Shown here one piece after another: positions 47,393-59,945 of a stretch of 64,000 nucleotides of DNA. The notes under the pieces are model-generated. The model was not told the DNA's origin and ran no database searches. It saw only the letters and a program-made list of their open reading frames with translations. The stretch comes from Prorocentrum cordatum. Lineage: Eukaryota > Sar > Dinophyceae > Prorocentrales > Prorocentraceae. Location: NCBI GenBank assembly GCA_963575745.1, contig CAUYUJ010018039.1, forward strand, positions 12,501 to 76,500. The letters run 5' to 3'. Both the position numbers and the translations under genes were made by a program. The number at the start of each line of letters is the position of its first letter. The first letter of the stretch is position 1.

Positions 47393-48655
47393 GAGCAGGC
47401 TGATGCTGAGGCTGAAGCAGGCTGAGGCTGAGGCCGAGGCAGGCTGATGCTGAGGCAAGCTGAGCTGAGGCGGAGGCTGAGGCTGATGCAGGCTGAGGCT
47501 GAGGCTCATGCAGGCTGAGGCTGCGGCAGGCAGAGGCTGAGGCTGAGGCTGAAGGCAGACTGGGGCTGAGGGCGAAAGCAGGTGACGGCTGAGGCTGAGG
47601 CAGGCTGAGGAATGAGCGAGGCAGGTGATTGCTTGAGGCAGGCTGAGGCTGAGGCCTTGACTTCGAGGCTGAGGCAGGCTGAGGCTGAGCTGAAGACTGG
47701 AAGAAGATCAGGTGAGGCTGAAGCAGGCTGAGGCTGAGGCTGGGGCTGAGGTAGGCTGAGGCTGAGGCTGAAGCAGGCTGATGCTGAGGCAGGCTGAGGC
47801 TGAGCTGAGGCTGAGCTGAGGCTGATGCAGGCTGAGGCTGAGGCAGGCTGAGGCTGAGGCCGAGGCTGAAGGCAGACTGAGGCTGAGGCTGAAGCAGGCT
47901 GAGGCTGAGGCTGAGGCAGGCTGAGGATGAGGCTGAGGCAGGCTGATGCTGAGGCAGGCTGAGGCTGAGGCTGAGGCTGATGCAGGCTGAGGCTGAGGCA
48001 GCCTGAGGCTGAGGCTGAGGCTGAAGGCAGACTGAGGCTGAGGCTGAAGCAGGCTGAGGCTGAGGCTGAGGCTGAGGCTGAGGCTGAGGCAGGCTGAGGC
48101 TGAGGCGAGGCTGAGGCTGAGGCTGATACAGGCTGAGGCTGAGGCAGGCTGAGGCTGAGGCCGAGGCTGAAGGCAGGCATAGGCTGAGGCTGAGGCAGGC
48201 TGAGGCTGAGGCTGAGGCAGGCTGAGGCTGAGGAGGCTGAGGCTGAGGCCGAGGCTGAAGGCAGACTGAGGCTGAGGCTGAAGCAGGCTGAGGCTGAGGC
48301 TGAGGCAGGCTGAGGCTGAGGCTGAGGCAGGCTAATGCTGAGGCAGGCTGAGGCTGAGGCTGAGGCTGATGCAGGCTGAGGCTGAGGCAGGCTGAGGCTG
48401 CGGCCGAGGCTGAAGGCAGACTGAGGCTGAGGCTGAAGCAGGCTGAGGCTGAGGCTGAGGCAGGCTGAGGCTGAGGCTGAGGCAGGCTGATGCTGAGCAG
48501 GCTGAGGCTGAGGCTGAGGCTGATGCAGGCTGAGGCTAAGGCAGGCTGAGGCTGAGGCCGAGGCTGAAGGCAGACTGAGGCTGAGGCTGAAGCAGGCTGA
48601 GGCTGAGGCTGAGGCTGAGGCAGGCTGAGGCTGAGGCAGGTGATGCCGAGGCGAT
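47393..48655 (+). repeat. GGCTGA hexamer array with ~155 bp higher order
   Basis: GGCTGAGGCTGAGGCA units dominate. The word GAAGGCAGACTGAGGCTGAG recurs near 47867, 48023, 48257, 48410 and 48566, mostly ~155 bp apart. The Ser/Ala/Pro/Gln-rich minus frame is a repeat translation. Confidence 0.9.
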
Positions 48656-48699
48656 GAGCGAAAGATGGATGTGGTGGGGTCCGTGCTGGCTAGCTTTTG

Positions 48700-48890
48700 T
48701 TGAAGATCATCACCCAATATTCAACGGACTCTGCGTCCAAAGGATCACCCAGTACTCAAAAGACTCCGTCTCCAAGACAGTACCGTGTGCTCAACAGACT
48801 CCGTGTCCAAGAAGGCGCCCAGTACTCCACAGACCCCGCTGCCAGAGAGCACCCACTACTCAACATACTCCGTCTCCGAGAGAGCACCCT
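48700..48890 (+). repeat. Leading units of the ~33 bp satellite
   Basis: CTCAACAGACTCCGTGTCCA and GCCAGAGAGCACCCACTACT mark the same ~33 bp unit as the main array. Confidence 0.85.
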
Positions 48891-49255
48891 CAGGTCACGG
48901 TTTCTGGTTCCGGTTCCGCTTCTGGTTCCGGTTCCCTTTTTCCTCGGGGCCCCAACGAAAACCTTCCAAGTCACGGTTCTGGTTTTGGTTCCGGTTCCGG
49001 TTCTGGTCCCAGTTTCCTTTTTTTTCGGGGCCCCAAAAAAGCCTATCCAGATCATGGTTCTGGTTTCAGTTCCGGTTCCGGTTCCGGCGTCGGTTTCCTT
49101 GTTCTTCGAGGTCCCAAATAAGACCCCCCAAAGCACGGTTTTTTGTTCCTGTTCCGGTTCCGGTTTCTTTCTTCTTCGTGGTCCAAACGAAGATTTTCCA
49201 GGTCACGGTTCTGGTTCAGATTCCGGTTCCGGCCTGTGCTTCCAAAACAAAAACC
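48885..49255 (+). repeat. GGTTCC array within the satellite
   Basis: Four to five GGTTCC/TTTCCTT...GGGGCCCCAA units separate the leading satellite units from the main array. Confidence 0.85.
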
Positions 49256-51780
49256 GGTAAACAACGAGTCAACTGACCCCGTCTCTCAAACATCACTCTG
49301 TACTAAACAGCCTCCCTCTCCAAGGCAGCACCCGGTATTCCACGGACTCCGTGTCCCAGGGGGCACCCAGCACTCAACAGACCCCGTCTGCAAGACAGCA
49401 CCGTGTATTCAACAGACTCCGTGTCCAAGAAGGCACCCAGTACTCAACAGACCCCGCTTCCAGAGGGCACCCAGGAAAGGTCGATGTAAAAACCCGACCC
49501 GCCCGCCCGCCCCCCGCCCACCCACTCAACAGACTCAGTCTCCAAGAGAGCAGCCACTATTCAATTGCCTCCGTCTCCAAGACAGCGCCCAATATTCAAC
49601 GGACTCCGTGTCCAAGGTAGCACCCACTAGTCAACAGACTCCGTCTTCAAGACGGCACCTTGTACTCAACAACTTGCGTGTCCAAAAAGGCACCCAGTAC
49701 TCAACAGACCTCGCTGCCAGAGAGCACCCACTAGAGGTCTGTTTTAAAAAATCCGACCCGCCCGCCCGCCCCCCGCCCGACCTCGCGCCTGCGTCTCCAA
49801 GACAGCACCCGCTACTCAACGGACTCCGTTTCCAAGGCTGCGCCCAGTATTCAACAGACTCTGTGTCCAAGGGAGCACGCAGGTCTCAAGTGATTCCGTT
49901 CCCAAAACAGCACTATGTACTCAACAGATTCCGTGTCCAACAAGGCACCCAGTACTCAACAGACCCCGCTGCCAGAGGGCACCCACTAGAGGTCTTTCAT
50001 CAAAACCCGACCCGCCACCCCCCCGCCGACCCGCCTCCGTCTCCAAAAAAACACCCACTACTGAACAGGCTCCGTCTCCAAGAGAGCAGCCACTACTCAA
50101 TAGATCCCGTGCCCAAAAGAACTTCGTATTCATCAGACTCCGTGTCCAAGAGGGCGCGCAGTACTCAACAAGATCCGTGTCCAAGACAACACCCAGTACT
50201 CAACAGACTCCGTGTCCAACAAGGCACCCAGAACTCAGCAGACCCCGTTGCCAGAGAACACTCACTAGAGGTATAGTTAAAAAGCCCGTTCCGCCCGCCC
50301 GCCCCCCGCCCGCCCGCCCGACCGCCCGCTTGTGTCTCCAAATGAGCACCCATTACTCAACACATTTCGTTTCCAAGAGAGCAGCCACTGAGGGTGTCGT
50401 TTCCATTTCAACAACTTCCGTCTCCAAGGCAGCACCCGCTATTCAACAGATTCCGTGTCCAAGGGAGCACCCAGTATTCAACAGCCTCCATCTCCAAGAC
50501 AGCGCTCTGTATTCAACAGACCCCGTGTCCAAGAAGGCACCCAGTATTCAACAGACCCCGCTGCCAGAGAGCACCCACTAGAGGTCTATGTAAAAGCCCG
50601 GCCCGCCCGCCCCCCGCCCGCCTGCCCGCCCGACCGCCCGCGTCTGTCTCCAAGAGAGCACCCACTACTCAACAGACTCCGTCTCCAAGGGAGCACCCGC
50701 GTCTCAAACAACCTCCATCTCCAAGACAGCACCCGGTATTCATCAGACCCCGTGGCCAAGAGAGCGCCAAGTACTCAACAGACTCCGTGTGTACTCACCA
50801 GACTCCGTGTTCAAGAAGGCACCCAGTACTCAACAGACCACGGTGCCAGAGAGGACCAACTAGAGGTGTATTTAAAAACCGCCCGCTTTTGTTTCCAAGA
50901 GAGCACCCGCTACTCAACTGACTCCGTCCCAAAGAGAGAACCCGCTACTCAGACAACCTCCGTCTCCAAGACAGCACTTGGCATTCAGCAGACTCCGTGT
51001 CCAAGAGAGCACCCAGTACTCAACAAGCTCCGTCTCCAAGACAACACCCAGTACTCAACAAACCCCGTGTCCAAGCTGCCAAGAGGCACCCATATCGGTT
51101 TCTAGTTTAAAAAAAAAAACCCGAACCGCCCGCCCGCCCGCCCCCCGCCCGCCCGCCCGCCCGACCGCCCGCCTCTGTCTCCAAGAGATCACTCATTACT
51201 CAACAGGCTCCGTTTCAAAGAGAGCAGCCACTACTGAACAGCTCCCGTCTCCAAGGCAGCACCCAGTATTCAACAGACTCCGTGTCCAACACAACCCCGT
51301 GTAAGAGAGCATTTCTTAGAGTCTAATTGGAAACACGACCCGCCCACCGCCCCCCGCCCACCCGCCCCCCGCCCGCCCGCCCGACCGCCCGCTTCTGTCT
51401 CCAAGGGAGCGCCCATTACTCAACAGACTCCGTTTCCAAGAGAGCAGCCACTATTCAACAGCTCCCGTTTCCAAGGCAGCACCCAATATTCAACAGACTC
51501 CGTGTCCAAGGGAGCACCCAGTATTTACAAGCCTTCCGTGTCCAAGACAACACCAGTACTCAACAGACTGTGTCCAAGAATGGCACCCAGTACTCAAACA
51601 GACCCGCTTGCCAGAGAGCACTCTCTAGAGGTCTACGTAAAAACCCGACCCGACCGGGTGGGGGTTTGCCCCCGCCCCCGCCCGCCAGCCCGCCCCACCG
51701 CTTCGGTTTCAAGACGACTCATCTCCAAGGGAGCACCGCTATTCAATAACCTTCCCGTTCTCCAAGACAGCACCTCATTG

Positions 51781-52005
51781 GTGCCAGTTTTTTTCTTCAC
51801 GGGAAGCAATGTGGACTATGCAGTTCACGGTTCATGAATGCCGTTCCAGTTTCTGGTTCGGTTTTCCGTCTTTTTCGCAGCCAAGGAAGCCTGACAGGTC
51901 ACGGTTTTTGGTTCCGGTTCTGGTTCCGGTTTCCTTCTTCTTCGGGGTCCCACAAAAGGCCCCAAGGTCACGGTTTTGGTTCCGGCTCCGGTTCCGGTAC
52001 CCAGC
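51781..52005 (+). repeat. GGTTCC insert, higher-order copy 1
   Basis: GTGCCAGTTTTTTTCTTCAC leads into TTCATGAATGCCGTTCCAG, GGTCACGGTTTTTGGTTCCG and CCCAAGGTCACGGTTTTGGT. Confidence 0.85.
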
Positions 52006-54445
52006 ACTCAACAGACCCCGTCTGCAAGACAGCACCGTGTACTCAACAGACTCCGTGTCCAAGAAGGCACCCAGATCAAACAGACCCCCGATGCCAGAGG
52101 GCAACCAGGAAAGGTCGATTTAAAAAACCGGGGGGACCCGCCCGCCCCACGCCCACCGCCCGCCCGAACCGCCCGCCTTGTCCAAGAGAGCAACACTTAC
52201 TCAACAGACTCAGCTCCAAGAGGAGCAGCCACTATTCAATTGCCTCCGTCTCCAAGACAGCGCCCAGTATTCAACAGACTCCGTGTCCAAGGTAGCACCC
52301 ACTAGTCAACAGACTCCGTCTCCAAGACAACACCCAGTACTCAACAACTTGCGTGTCCAAAAAGGCACCCAGTACTCAACAGACCTCGCTGCCAGAGAGC
52401 ACCCACTAGAGGTCTGTTTTAAAAAATCCGACCCGCCCGCCCGCCCCCAGCCCGACCTCGCGCCTGTGTCTCCAAGACAGCACCCACTACTCAACGGACT
52501 CCGTTTCCAAGGCTGCGCCCAGTATTCAACAGACTCTGTGTCCAAGGGAGCACACAGGTCTCAACTGATTCCGTTCCCAAAACAGCATTATGTACTCAAC
52601 AGATTCCGTGTCCAACAAGGCACCCAGTACTCAACAGACCCCGCTGCCAGAGAACACCCACTAGAGGTCTTTCATCAAAACCCGACCCGCCCGCCCGCCC
52701 CCGCCCGCCGCCGCCTCCGTCTCCAAAAAAACACCCACTACTGAACAGGCTCCGTCTCCAAGAGAGCAGCCACTACTCAATAGATCCCGTGTCCAAAAGA
52801 ACTTCGTATTCATCAGACTCCGTGTCCAAGAGAGCACGCAGTACTCAACAAGATCCGTGTCCAAGACAACACCCAGTACTCAACAGATTCCGTGTCCAAC
52901 AAGGCACCCAGTACTCAGCAGACCCCGTTGCCAGAGAACACTCACTAGAGGTATAATTAAAAAGCCTGTTCCGCCCGCCCGCCCCCCGCCCGCCCGCCCG
53001 ACCGCTCGCTTGTGTCTCCAAATGAGCACCCATTACTCAACACACTCCGTTTCCAAGAGAGCAGCCACTGAGGGTTCCGTTTCCATTTCAACAACTCCCG
53101 TCTCCAAGGCAGCACCCGGTATTCAACAGATTCCGTGTCCAAGGGAGCACCAGTAGTCAACAGCCTCCATCTCCAGAGAGAAGCGACTCTGTATTCAACA
53201 GACCCCGTCGTCCAAAAGAAGGCACCAAATCAACAGACCCCGCTTGCCAGAGACACCACTAGATGTCTAAGTGAAAGCCCGGCACGCCCGACCGCGCCCG
53301 CCTGACCGCCCGACCGCCCGCGTCTGGCTCCAAGAGAGCACCACTACTCAACAGACTCCGTCTCCAAGAGAGAACCCGCGTCTCAAACAACCTCCATCTC
53401 CAAGACAGCACCGGTATTCATCAGACTCCGTGGCCAAGAGAGCGCCAAATATTTAACAGACTCCGTGTGTACTCACCAGACTCCGTGTCCAAGAAGGCAC
53501 CCAGTACTCAACAGACCCCGATGCCAGAGAGCACCCACTAGAGGTGTATAAAAAAAACGCCCGCTTTTGTTTCCAAGAGAGCACCCGCTACTCAATTGAC
53601 TCCGTCCCAAAGAGAGCACCCGCTACTCAGACAACCTCCGTCTCCAAGACAGCACTTGGCATTCAGCAGACTCCGTGTCCAAGGGAGCACACAGTACTCA
53701 ACAAGGTCCGTCTCCAAGACAACACCCAGTACTCAACAAACCCCGTGTCCAAGAAGGCACCCAGTACTCAACAGACCCCGCTGCCAGAGAGCACCCACTA
53801 GAGGTCTAGTTTAAAAACCCGACCCGCCCCGCCCGCCCCCGCCCGCCCGCCGCCCGAACCGCCCGCCTCTGTCTCCAAGAGAGCACCCATTACTCAACAG
53901 ACTCGTGTCAAAGAGCGCAGCCACTACTCAACAGCTCCCGTCTCCAAGGCAGCAACCCAGTATTTCAAAGACTTTCCGTGTCCAACAGACCTCGTTGCCA
54001 GAGAGCATTCGTTAGAGGTCTATTTGGAAACCCGACCCGCCCACCCGCCCGCCCGCCCGCCCGACCGCCCGCTTCTGTCTCCAAGAGAGCACCCATTACT
54101 CAACAGACTCCGTTTCCAAGAGAGCAGCCACTATTCAACAGCTCCCGTTTCCAAGGCAGCACCTAATATTCAACAGACTCCGTGTCCAAGGGAGCACCCA
54201 GTATTTACAAGCCTCCGTCTCCAAGACAACACCCAGTACTCAACAGACCCCGTGTCCAAGAAGGCACCCAGTACTCAACAGACCCCGCTGCCAGAGAGCA
54301 CTCTCTAGAGGTCTACTTAAAAACCCGACCCGCCCGCCAGCCCCCCGCCCGCCCGCCCGCCCCACCGCTTCTGTTTCCAAGAGACTCCATCTCCAAGGGA
54401 GCACCCGCTATTCAATAACCTCCGTTTCCAAGACAGCACCTCATG

Positions 54446-54670
54446 GTGCCAGTTTTTTCTTCACGGGAATGCCATGTGGACTACCGCAGGTCACGGTTCT
54501 GAATGCCGTTCCAGTTCTGGTTTCGGTTTCCGTCTTTTTCGAAGCCAAGGAAGCTGCAGGTCACGGTTTTTGGTTCCGGTTCCGGTTTTGGTTCCGGTTT
54601 CCTTCTTCTTCGGGGTCCCGCAAGAGGCCCCAAGGTCACGGTTTTGGTTCCGGCTCCGGTTCCGGTACCC
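54446..54670 (+). repeat. GGTTCC insert, higher-order copy 2
   Basis: Nearly identical to the insert at 57029, including TTCTGAATGCCGTTCCAGTT and GCAAGAGGCCCCAAGG. Confidence 0.9.
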
Positions 54671-57028
54671 AGCACTCAACAGACCCCGTCTGCAAGACAG
54701 CACCGTGTATTCAACAGACTCCGTGTCCAAGAAGGCACCCAGTACTCAACAGACCCCGCTGCCAGAGGGCACCCAGGAAAGGTCGATTTAAAAACCCGAC
54801 CCGCCCGCCCGCCCCCCGCCCACCCGCCCGCCCGACCGCCCGCCGTTGTTTCCAAGAGAGCACCCACTACTCAACAGACTCAGTCTCCAAGAGAGCAGCC
54901 ACTATTCAATTGCCTCCGTCTCCAAGACAGCGCCCAGTATTCAACAGACTCCGTGTCCAAGGTAGCACCCGCTAGTCAACAGACTCCGTCTCCAAGACGG
55001 CACCTTGTATTCAACAACTTGCGTGTCCAAAAAGGCACCCAGTACTCAACAGACCTCGCTGCCAGAGAGCACCCACTAGAGGTCTGTTTAAAAAAATCCG
55101 ACCGCCCGCCCGCCCCCCGCCCGAACCTCGGCCTGTGTCTCCAAGACAGCACCCACTACTCAACGGACTCCGTTTCCAAGGCTGCGCCCAGTATTCAACT
55201 GACTCTGTGTCCAAGGGAGCACACAGGTCTCAACTGATTCCGTTCCCAAAACAGCACTATGTACTCAACAGATTCCGTGTCCAACAAGGCACCCAGTACT
55301 CAACAGACCCCGCTGCAAGAGAGCATTCACTAGAGGTCTTTCATCAAAACCCGACCCGCCCGCCCGCCCCCCGCCCGACCGCCCGCCTCCGTCTCCAAAA
55401 AAACACCCACTACTGAACAGGCTCCGTCTCCAAGAGAGCAGCCACTACTCAATAGATCCCGTGTCCAAAAGAACTTCGTATTCATCAGACTCCGTGTCCA
55501 AGAGAGCACGCACTACTCAACAAGATCCGTGTCCAAGACAACACCCAGTACTCAACAGACTCCGTGTCCAACAAGGCACCCAGTACTCAGCAGACCCCGT
55601 TGCCAGAGAACACTCACTAGAGGTATAGTTAAAAAGCCCGTTCCGCCCGCCCGCCCCCCGCCCGCCCGCCCGACCGCTCGCTTGTGTCTCCAAATGAGCA
55701 CCCATTACTCAACACACTCCGTTTCCAAGAGAGCAGCCACTGAGGGTTCCGTTTCCATTTCAACAGCTCCCGTTTCCAAGGCAGCACCCAATATTCAGCA
55801 GATTCCGTGTCCAAGGGAGCACCCAGTATTTACAAGCCTCCGTCTCCAAGACAACACCCAGTACTCAACAGACCCCGTGTCCAAGAAGGCACCCAGTACT
55901 CAACAGACCCCGCTGCCAGAGAGCACTCTCTAGAGGTCTATGTAAAAGCCCGGCCCGCCCGCCCCCCGCCCGCCTGCCCGCCCGACCGCCCGCGTCTGTC
56001 TCCAAGAGAGCACCCACTACTCGACAGACTCCGTCTCCAAGAGAGAACCCGCGTCTCAAACAACCTCCATCTCCAAGACAGCACCCTGTATTCATCAGAC
56101 CCCGTGGCCAAGAGAGCGCCAAGTACTCAACAGACTCCGTGTGTACTCACCAGACTCCGTGTCCAAGAAAGCACCCAGTACTCAACAGACCCCGATGCCA
56201 GAGAGCACCCACTAGAGGTGTATTAAAAAACCGCCCGCTTTTGTTTCCAAGAGAGCACCCGCTACTCAGCAAACTCCGTCTCCAAGACAACACCCAGTAC
56301 TCAACAAACCCCGTGTCCAAGAAGGCACCCAGTACTCAACAGACCCCGCTGCCAGAGAGCACCCACTAGAGGTCTAGTTTAAAAACCCGACCAGCCCGCC
56401 CGCCCCCCGCCCGCCCGCCCGCCCGCCCGACCGCCCGCCTCTGTCTCCAAGAGAGCACCCATTACTCAACAGACTCCGTTTCAAAGAGAGCAGCCATACT
56501 CAACCGCTCCCGTCTCCAACGCAGCACCCAGTATCAACAGACTCCGTGTCCAACAAACCCTCGTTGCCAGAGAGCATTCGTTTTAGAGTATTGGAAACAC
56601 GAACCGCCCACCGCCCCCGCCCCGCCCGCCGCCCGCCAGCCTTCCCCCGCTTCTGTCTCCAAGAGAGCACCCATTACTCAACAGACTCCGTTTCCAAGAG
56701 CAGCCACTATTCAACAGCTCCCGTTTCCAAGGCAGCACCCAATATTCAGCAGACTCCGTGTCCAAGGGAGCACCCAGTATTTACAAGCCTCCGTCTCCAA
56801 GACAACACCCAGTACTCAACAGACCCCGTGTCCAAGAAGGCACCCGGTACTCAACAGACCCCGCTGCCAGAGAGCACTCTCTAGAGGTCTACTTAAAAAC
56901 CCCGACCCGCCCGGCCCGCCCACCCCCGCCCGCCCGCCCGCCCCACCTGCTTTTCTGTTTCCAGAGACTCATCTCCAAGGAGCACCCCCGCTATTCAATA
57001 ACCTCCGTCTCCAAGACAGCACCTCATG

Positions 57029-57255
57029 GTGCCAGTTTTTTCTTCACGGGAATGCCATGTGGACTACCGCAGGTCACGGTTCTGAATGCCGTTCCAGTTC
57101 TGGTTTCGGTTTCCGTCTTTTTCGAAGCCAAGGAAGCTGCAGGTCACGGTTTTTGGTTCCGGTTCCGGTTTTGGTTCCGGTTTCCTTCTTCTTCGGGGTC
57201 CCGCAAGAGGCCCCAAGGTCACGGTTTTGGTTCCGGCTCCGGTTCCGGTACCCAG
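57029..57255 (+). repeat. GGTTCC insert, higher-order copy 3
   Basis: Matches copy 2 almost base for base. Confidence 0.9.
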
Positions 57256-59717
57256 CACTCAACAGACCCCGTCTGCAAGACAGCACCGTGTATTCAACAG
57301 ACTCCGTGTCCAAGAAGGCACCCAGTACTCAACAGACCCCGCTGCCAGAGGGCACCCAGGAAAGGTCGATTTAAAAACCCGACCCGCCCGCCCGCCCCCC
57401 GCCCACCCGCCCGCCCGACCGCCCGCCGTTGTTTCCAAGAGAGCACCCACTACTCAACAGACTCAGTCTCCAAGAGAGCAGCCACTATTCAATTGCCTCC
57501 GTCTCCAAAACAGCGCCCAGTATTCAACAGACTCCGTGTCCAAGGTAGCACCCACTAGTCAACAGTCTCCGTCTCCAAGACGGCACCTTGTACTCAACAA
57601 CTTGCGTGTCCAAAAAGGCACCCAGTACTCAACAGACCTCGCTGCCAGAGAGCACCCACTAGAGGTCCGGTTTAAAAAAAATGACCCGCCCGCCCGCCCC
57701 CGCCCGACCTGAACCCTTTGTGTCTCCAAGACAGCACCCACTACTCAACGGACTCCGTTTCCAAGGCTGCGCCCAGTATTCAACAGACTCTGTGTCCAAG
57801 GGAGCACACAGGTCTCAACTGATTCCGTTCCCAAAGCAGCACTCTGTACTCAACAGATTCTGTGTCCAACAAGGCACCCAGTACTCAACAGACCCCGCTG
57901 CCAGAGAGCACCCACTAGAGGTCTTTCATCAAAACCCGACCCGCCGCCCGCCCCCGCCGACTCGCCCGCCTCCGTCTCCAAAAAACACCACTACTGAAAC
58001 AGGCTCCGTCTCCAGAGAGGCGCCAGCTACTGTCAATAGATCCCGTGTCCAAATGAAACTTCGTATTCATCAGACTCCTGTCCAAGAGAGCACGCATTAC
58101 TCAACAGACTCCGGGTCCAAGGACAACACCCAGTACTCACGACTCCGAGTCCAACCATGGCACCCAGTACTCAGCATGACTCCGGTTTGCCAGAGAACAC
58201 TTCACTAGAGGTATAGTTTTAAAAAGACACGTTCCGCCCGCCCGCCCCGCCCGCCCCGCCCCGACCGCTCGCTTGTGTCTCCAAATGAGCACCCATTACT
58301 CAACACACTCCGTTTCCAAGAGAGCAGCCACTGAGGGTCCCGTTTCCATTTCAACAACTCCCGTCTCCAAGGCAGCACCCGGTATTCAACAGATTCCGTG
58401 TCCAAGGGAGCACCCAGTATTCAACAGCCTCCATCTCCAAGACAGCGCTCTGTATTCAACAGACCCCGTGTCCAAGAAGGCACCCAGTATTCAACAGACC
58501 CCGCTGCCAGAGAGCACCCACTAGAGGTCTATGTAAAAGCCCGGCCCGCCCACCCCCCGCCCGCCTGCCCGCCCGACCGCCCGCGTCTGTCTCCAAGAGA
58601 GCACACCCACTACTCAACAGACTCCGTCTCCAAGAGAGCACCCGCGTCTCAAACAACCTCCATCTCCAAGACAGCACCCGGTATTCATCAGACTCCGTGG
58701 CCAAGAGAGCGCCAAGTACTCAACAGACTCCGTGTGTACTCACCAGATTCCGTGTCCCAGAAGGCACCCAGTACTCATTAGATCCCGCTGCCAGAGAGCA
58801 CCCACTAGAGGTGTATTAAAAAACCGCCCGCTTTTGTTTCCAAGAGAGCACCCGCTACTCAACTGACTCCGTCCCAAAGAGAGCACCCGCTACTCAGACA
58901 ACCTCCGTCTCCAAGACAGCACTTGGCATTCAGCAGACTCCGTGTCAAAGAGAGCACCCAGTACTCAACAAGGTCCGTCTCCAAGACAACACCCAGTACT
59001 CAACAATCCCCGTGTCCAAGAAGGCACCCAGTACTCAACAGACCCCGCTGCCAGAGAGCACCCACTAGAGGTCTAGTTTAAAAACCCGGCCCGCCCGCCC
59101 GCCCGCCCGCCCGCCCGCCCGACCGCCCGCCTCTGTCTCCAAGAGAGCACCCATTACTCAACAGACTCCGTTTCAAAGAGAGCAGCCACTACTCAACAGC
59201 CCCCGTTTCCAAGGCAGCACCCAGTATTCAACAGACTCCGTGTCCAACACACCCCGTTGCCAGAGAGCATTCGTTAGAGGTCTATTTGGAAACCCGACCC
59301 GCCCACCCGCCCCCCGCCCGCCCGACGCCGGTTCTGTTCTCCAAGAGAGCACCCATTACTCAACAGACTCGTTTCCAAGAGAGCAGCCACTATTCACAGC
59401 TTCCCGTTCCAGGCCTAGACCCAATATACAACAGACTCCGTTGTCCAATGGGAGCACCCAGTTATTTACAAGCCTCCCGTCTCCAAGGCAACACAGTATC
59501 AACAGACCCCGTGTCAAGAGCACCCAGTACTCAACCGACCCCGCTGCCAGAGAGCACTCTCTAGAGGTTACTTAAAACCGACCGCCGCCCGCCCCCGCCC
59601 CGCCCGACCGCCCCACGCTTCTGTTTCCAAGAGACTTCCATCTCCAAGGGATAGCACCGCTATTCAATAACCTCGTCTCCAGACGTGCAAAAAAAAAACC
59701 CTTTTTTTTTTCTCATG

Positions 59718-59945
59718 GTGCCAGTTTTTTCCTCACGGGAATGCCATGTGGACTACCGCAGGTCACGGTTCTGAATGCCGTTCCAGTTCTGGTTTTGGTT
59801 TCCGTTTTTTTCGAAGCCAAGGAAGCTGCAGGTCACGGTTTTTGGTTCCGGTTCCGGTTCTGGTTCCGGTTTCCTTCTTCTTCGGGGTCCCACAAAACGC
59901 CCCAAGGTCACGGTTTTGGTTCCGGCTCCGGTTCCGGTACCCAGC
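59718..59945 (+). repeat. GGTTCC insert, higher-order copy 4
   Basis: Same order with small changes (CACAAAACGCCCCAAGG). It is preceded by an A-run and T-run (59691-59711) absent from the other copies, which look like a local consensus fault. Confidence 0.88.

Noticed and set aside
47506-48717. 403-codon Ser/Ala/Pro/Gln-rich minus frame
   Set aside because: It is a direct translation of the GGCTGA hexamer array.
49143-50276. Long + frames in the 33-bp satellite (Thr/Gln/Pro/Arg-rich)
   Set aside because: The frames track the repeat period and break wherever copies differ. Other frames are equally open.
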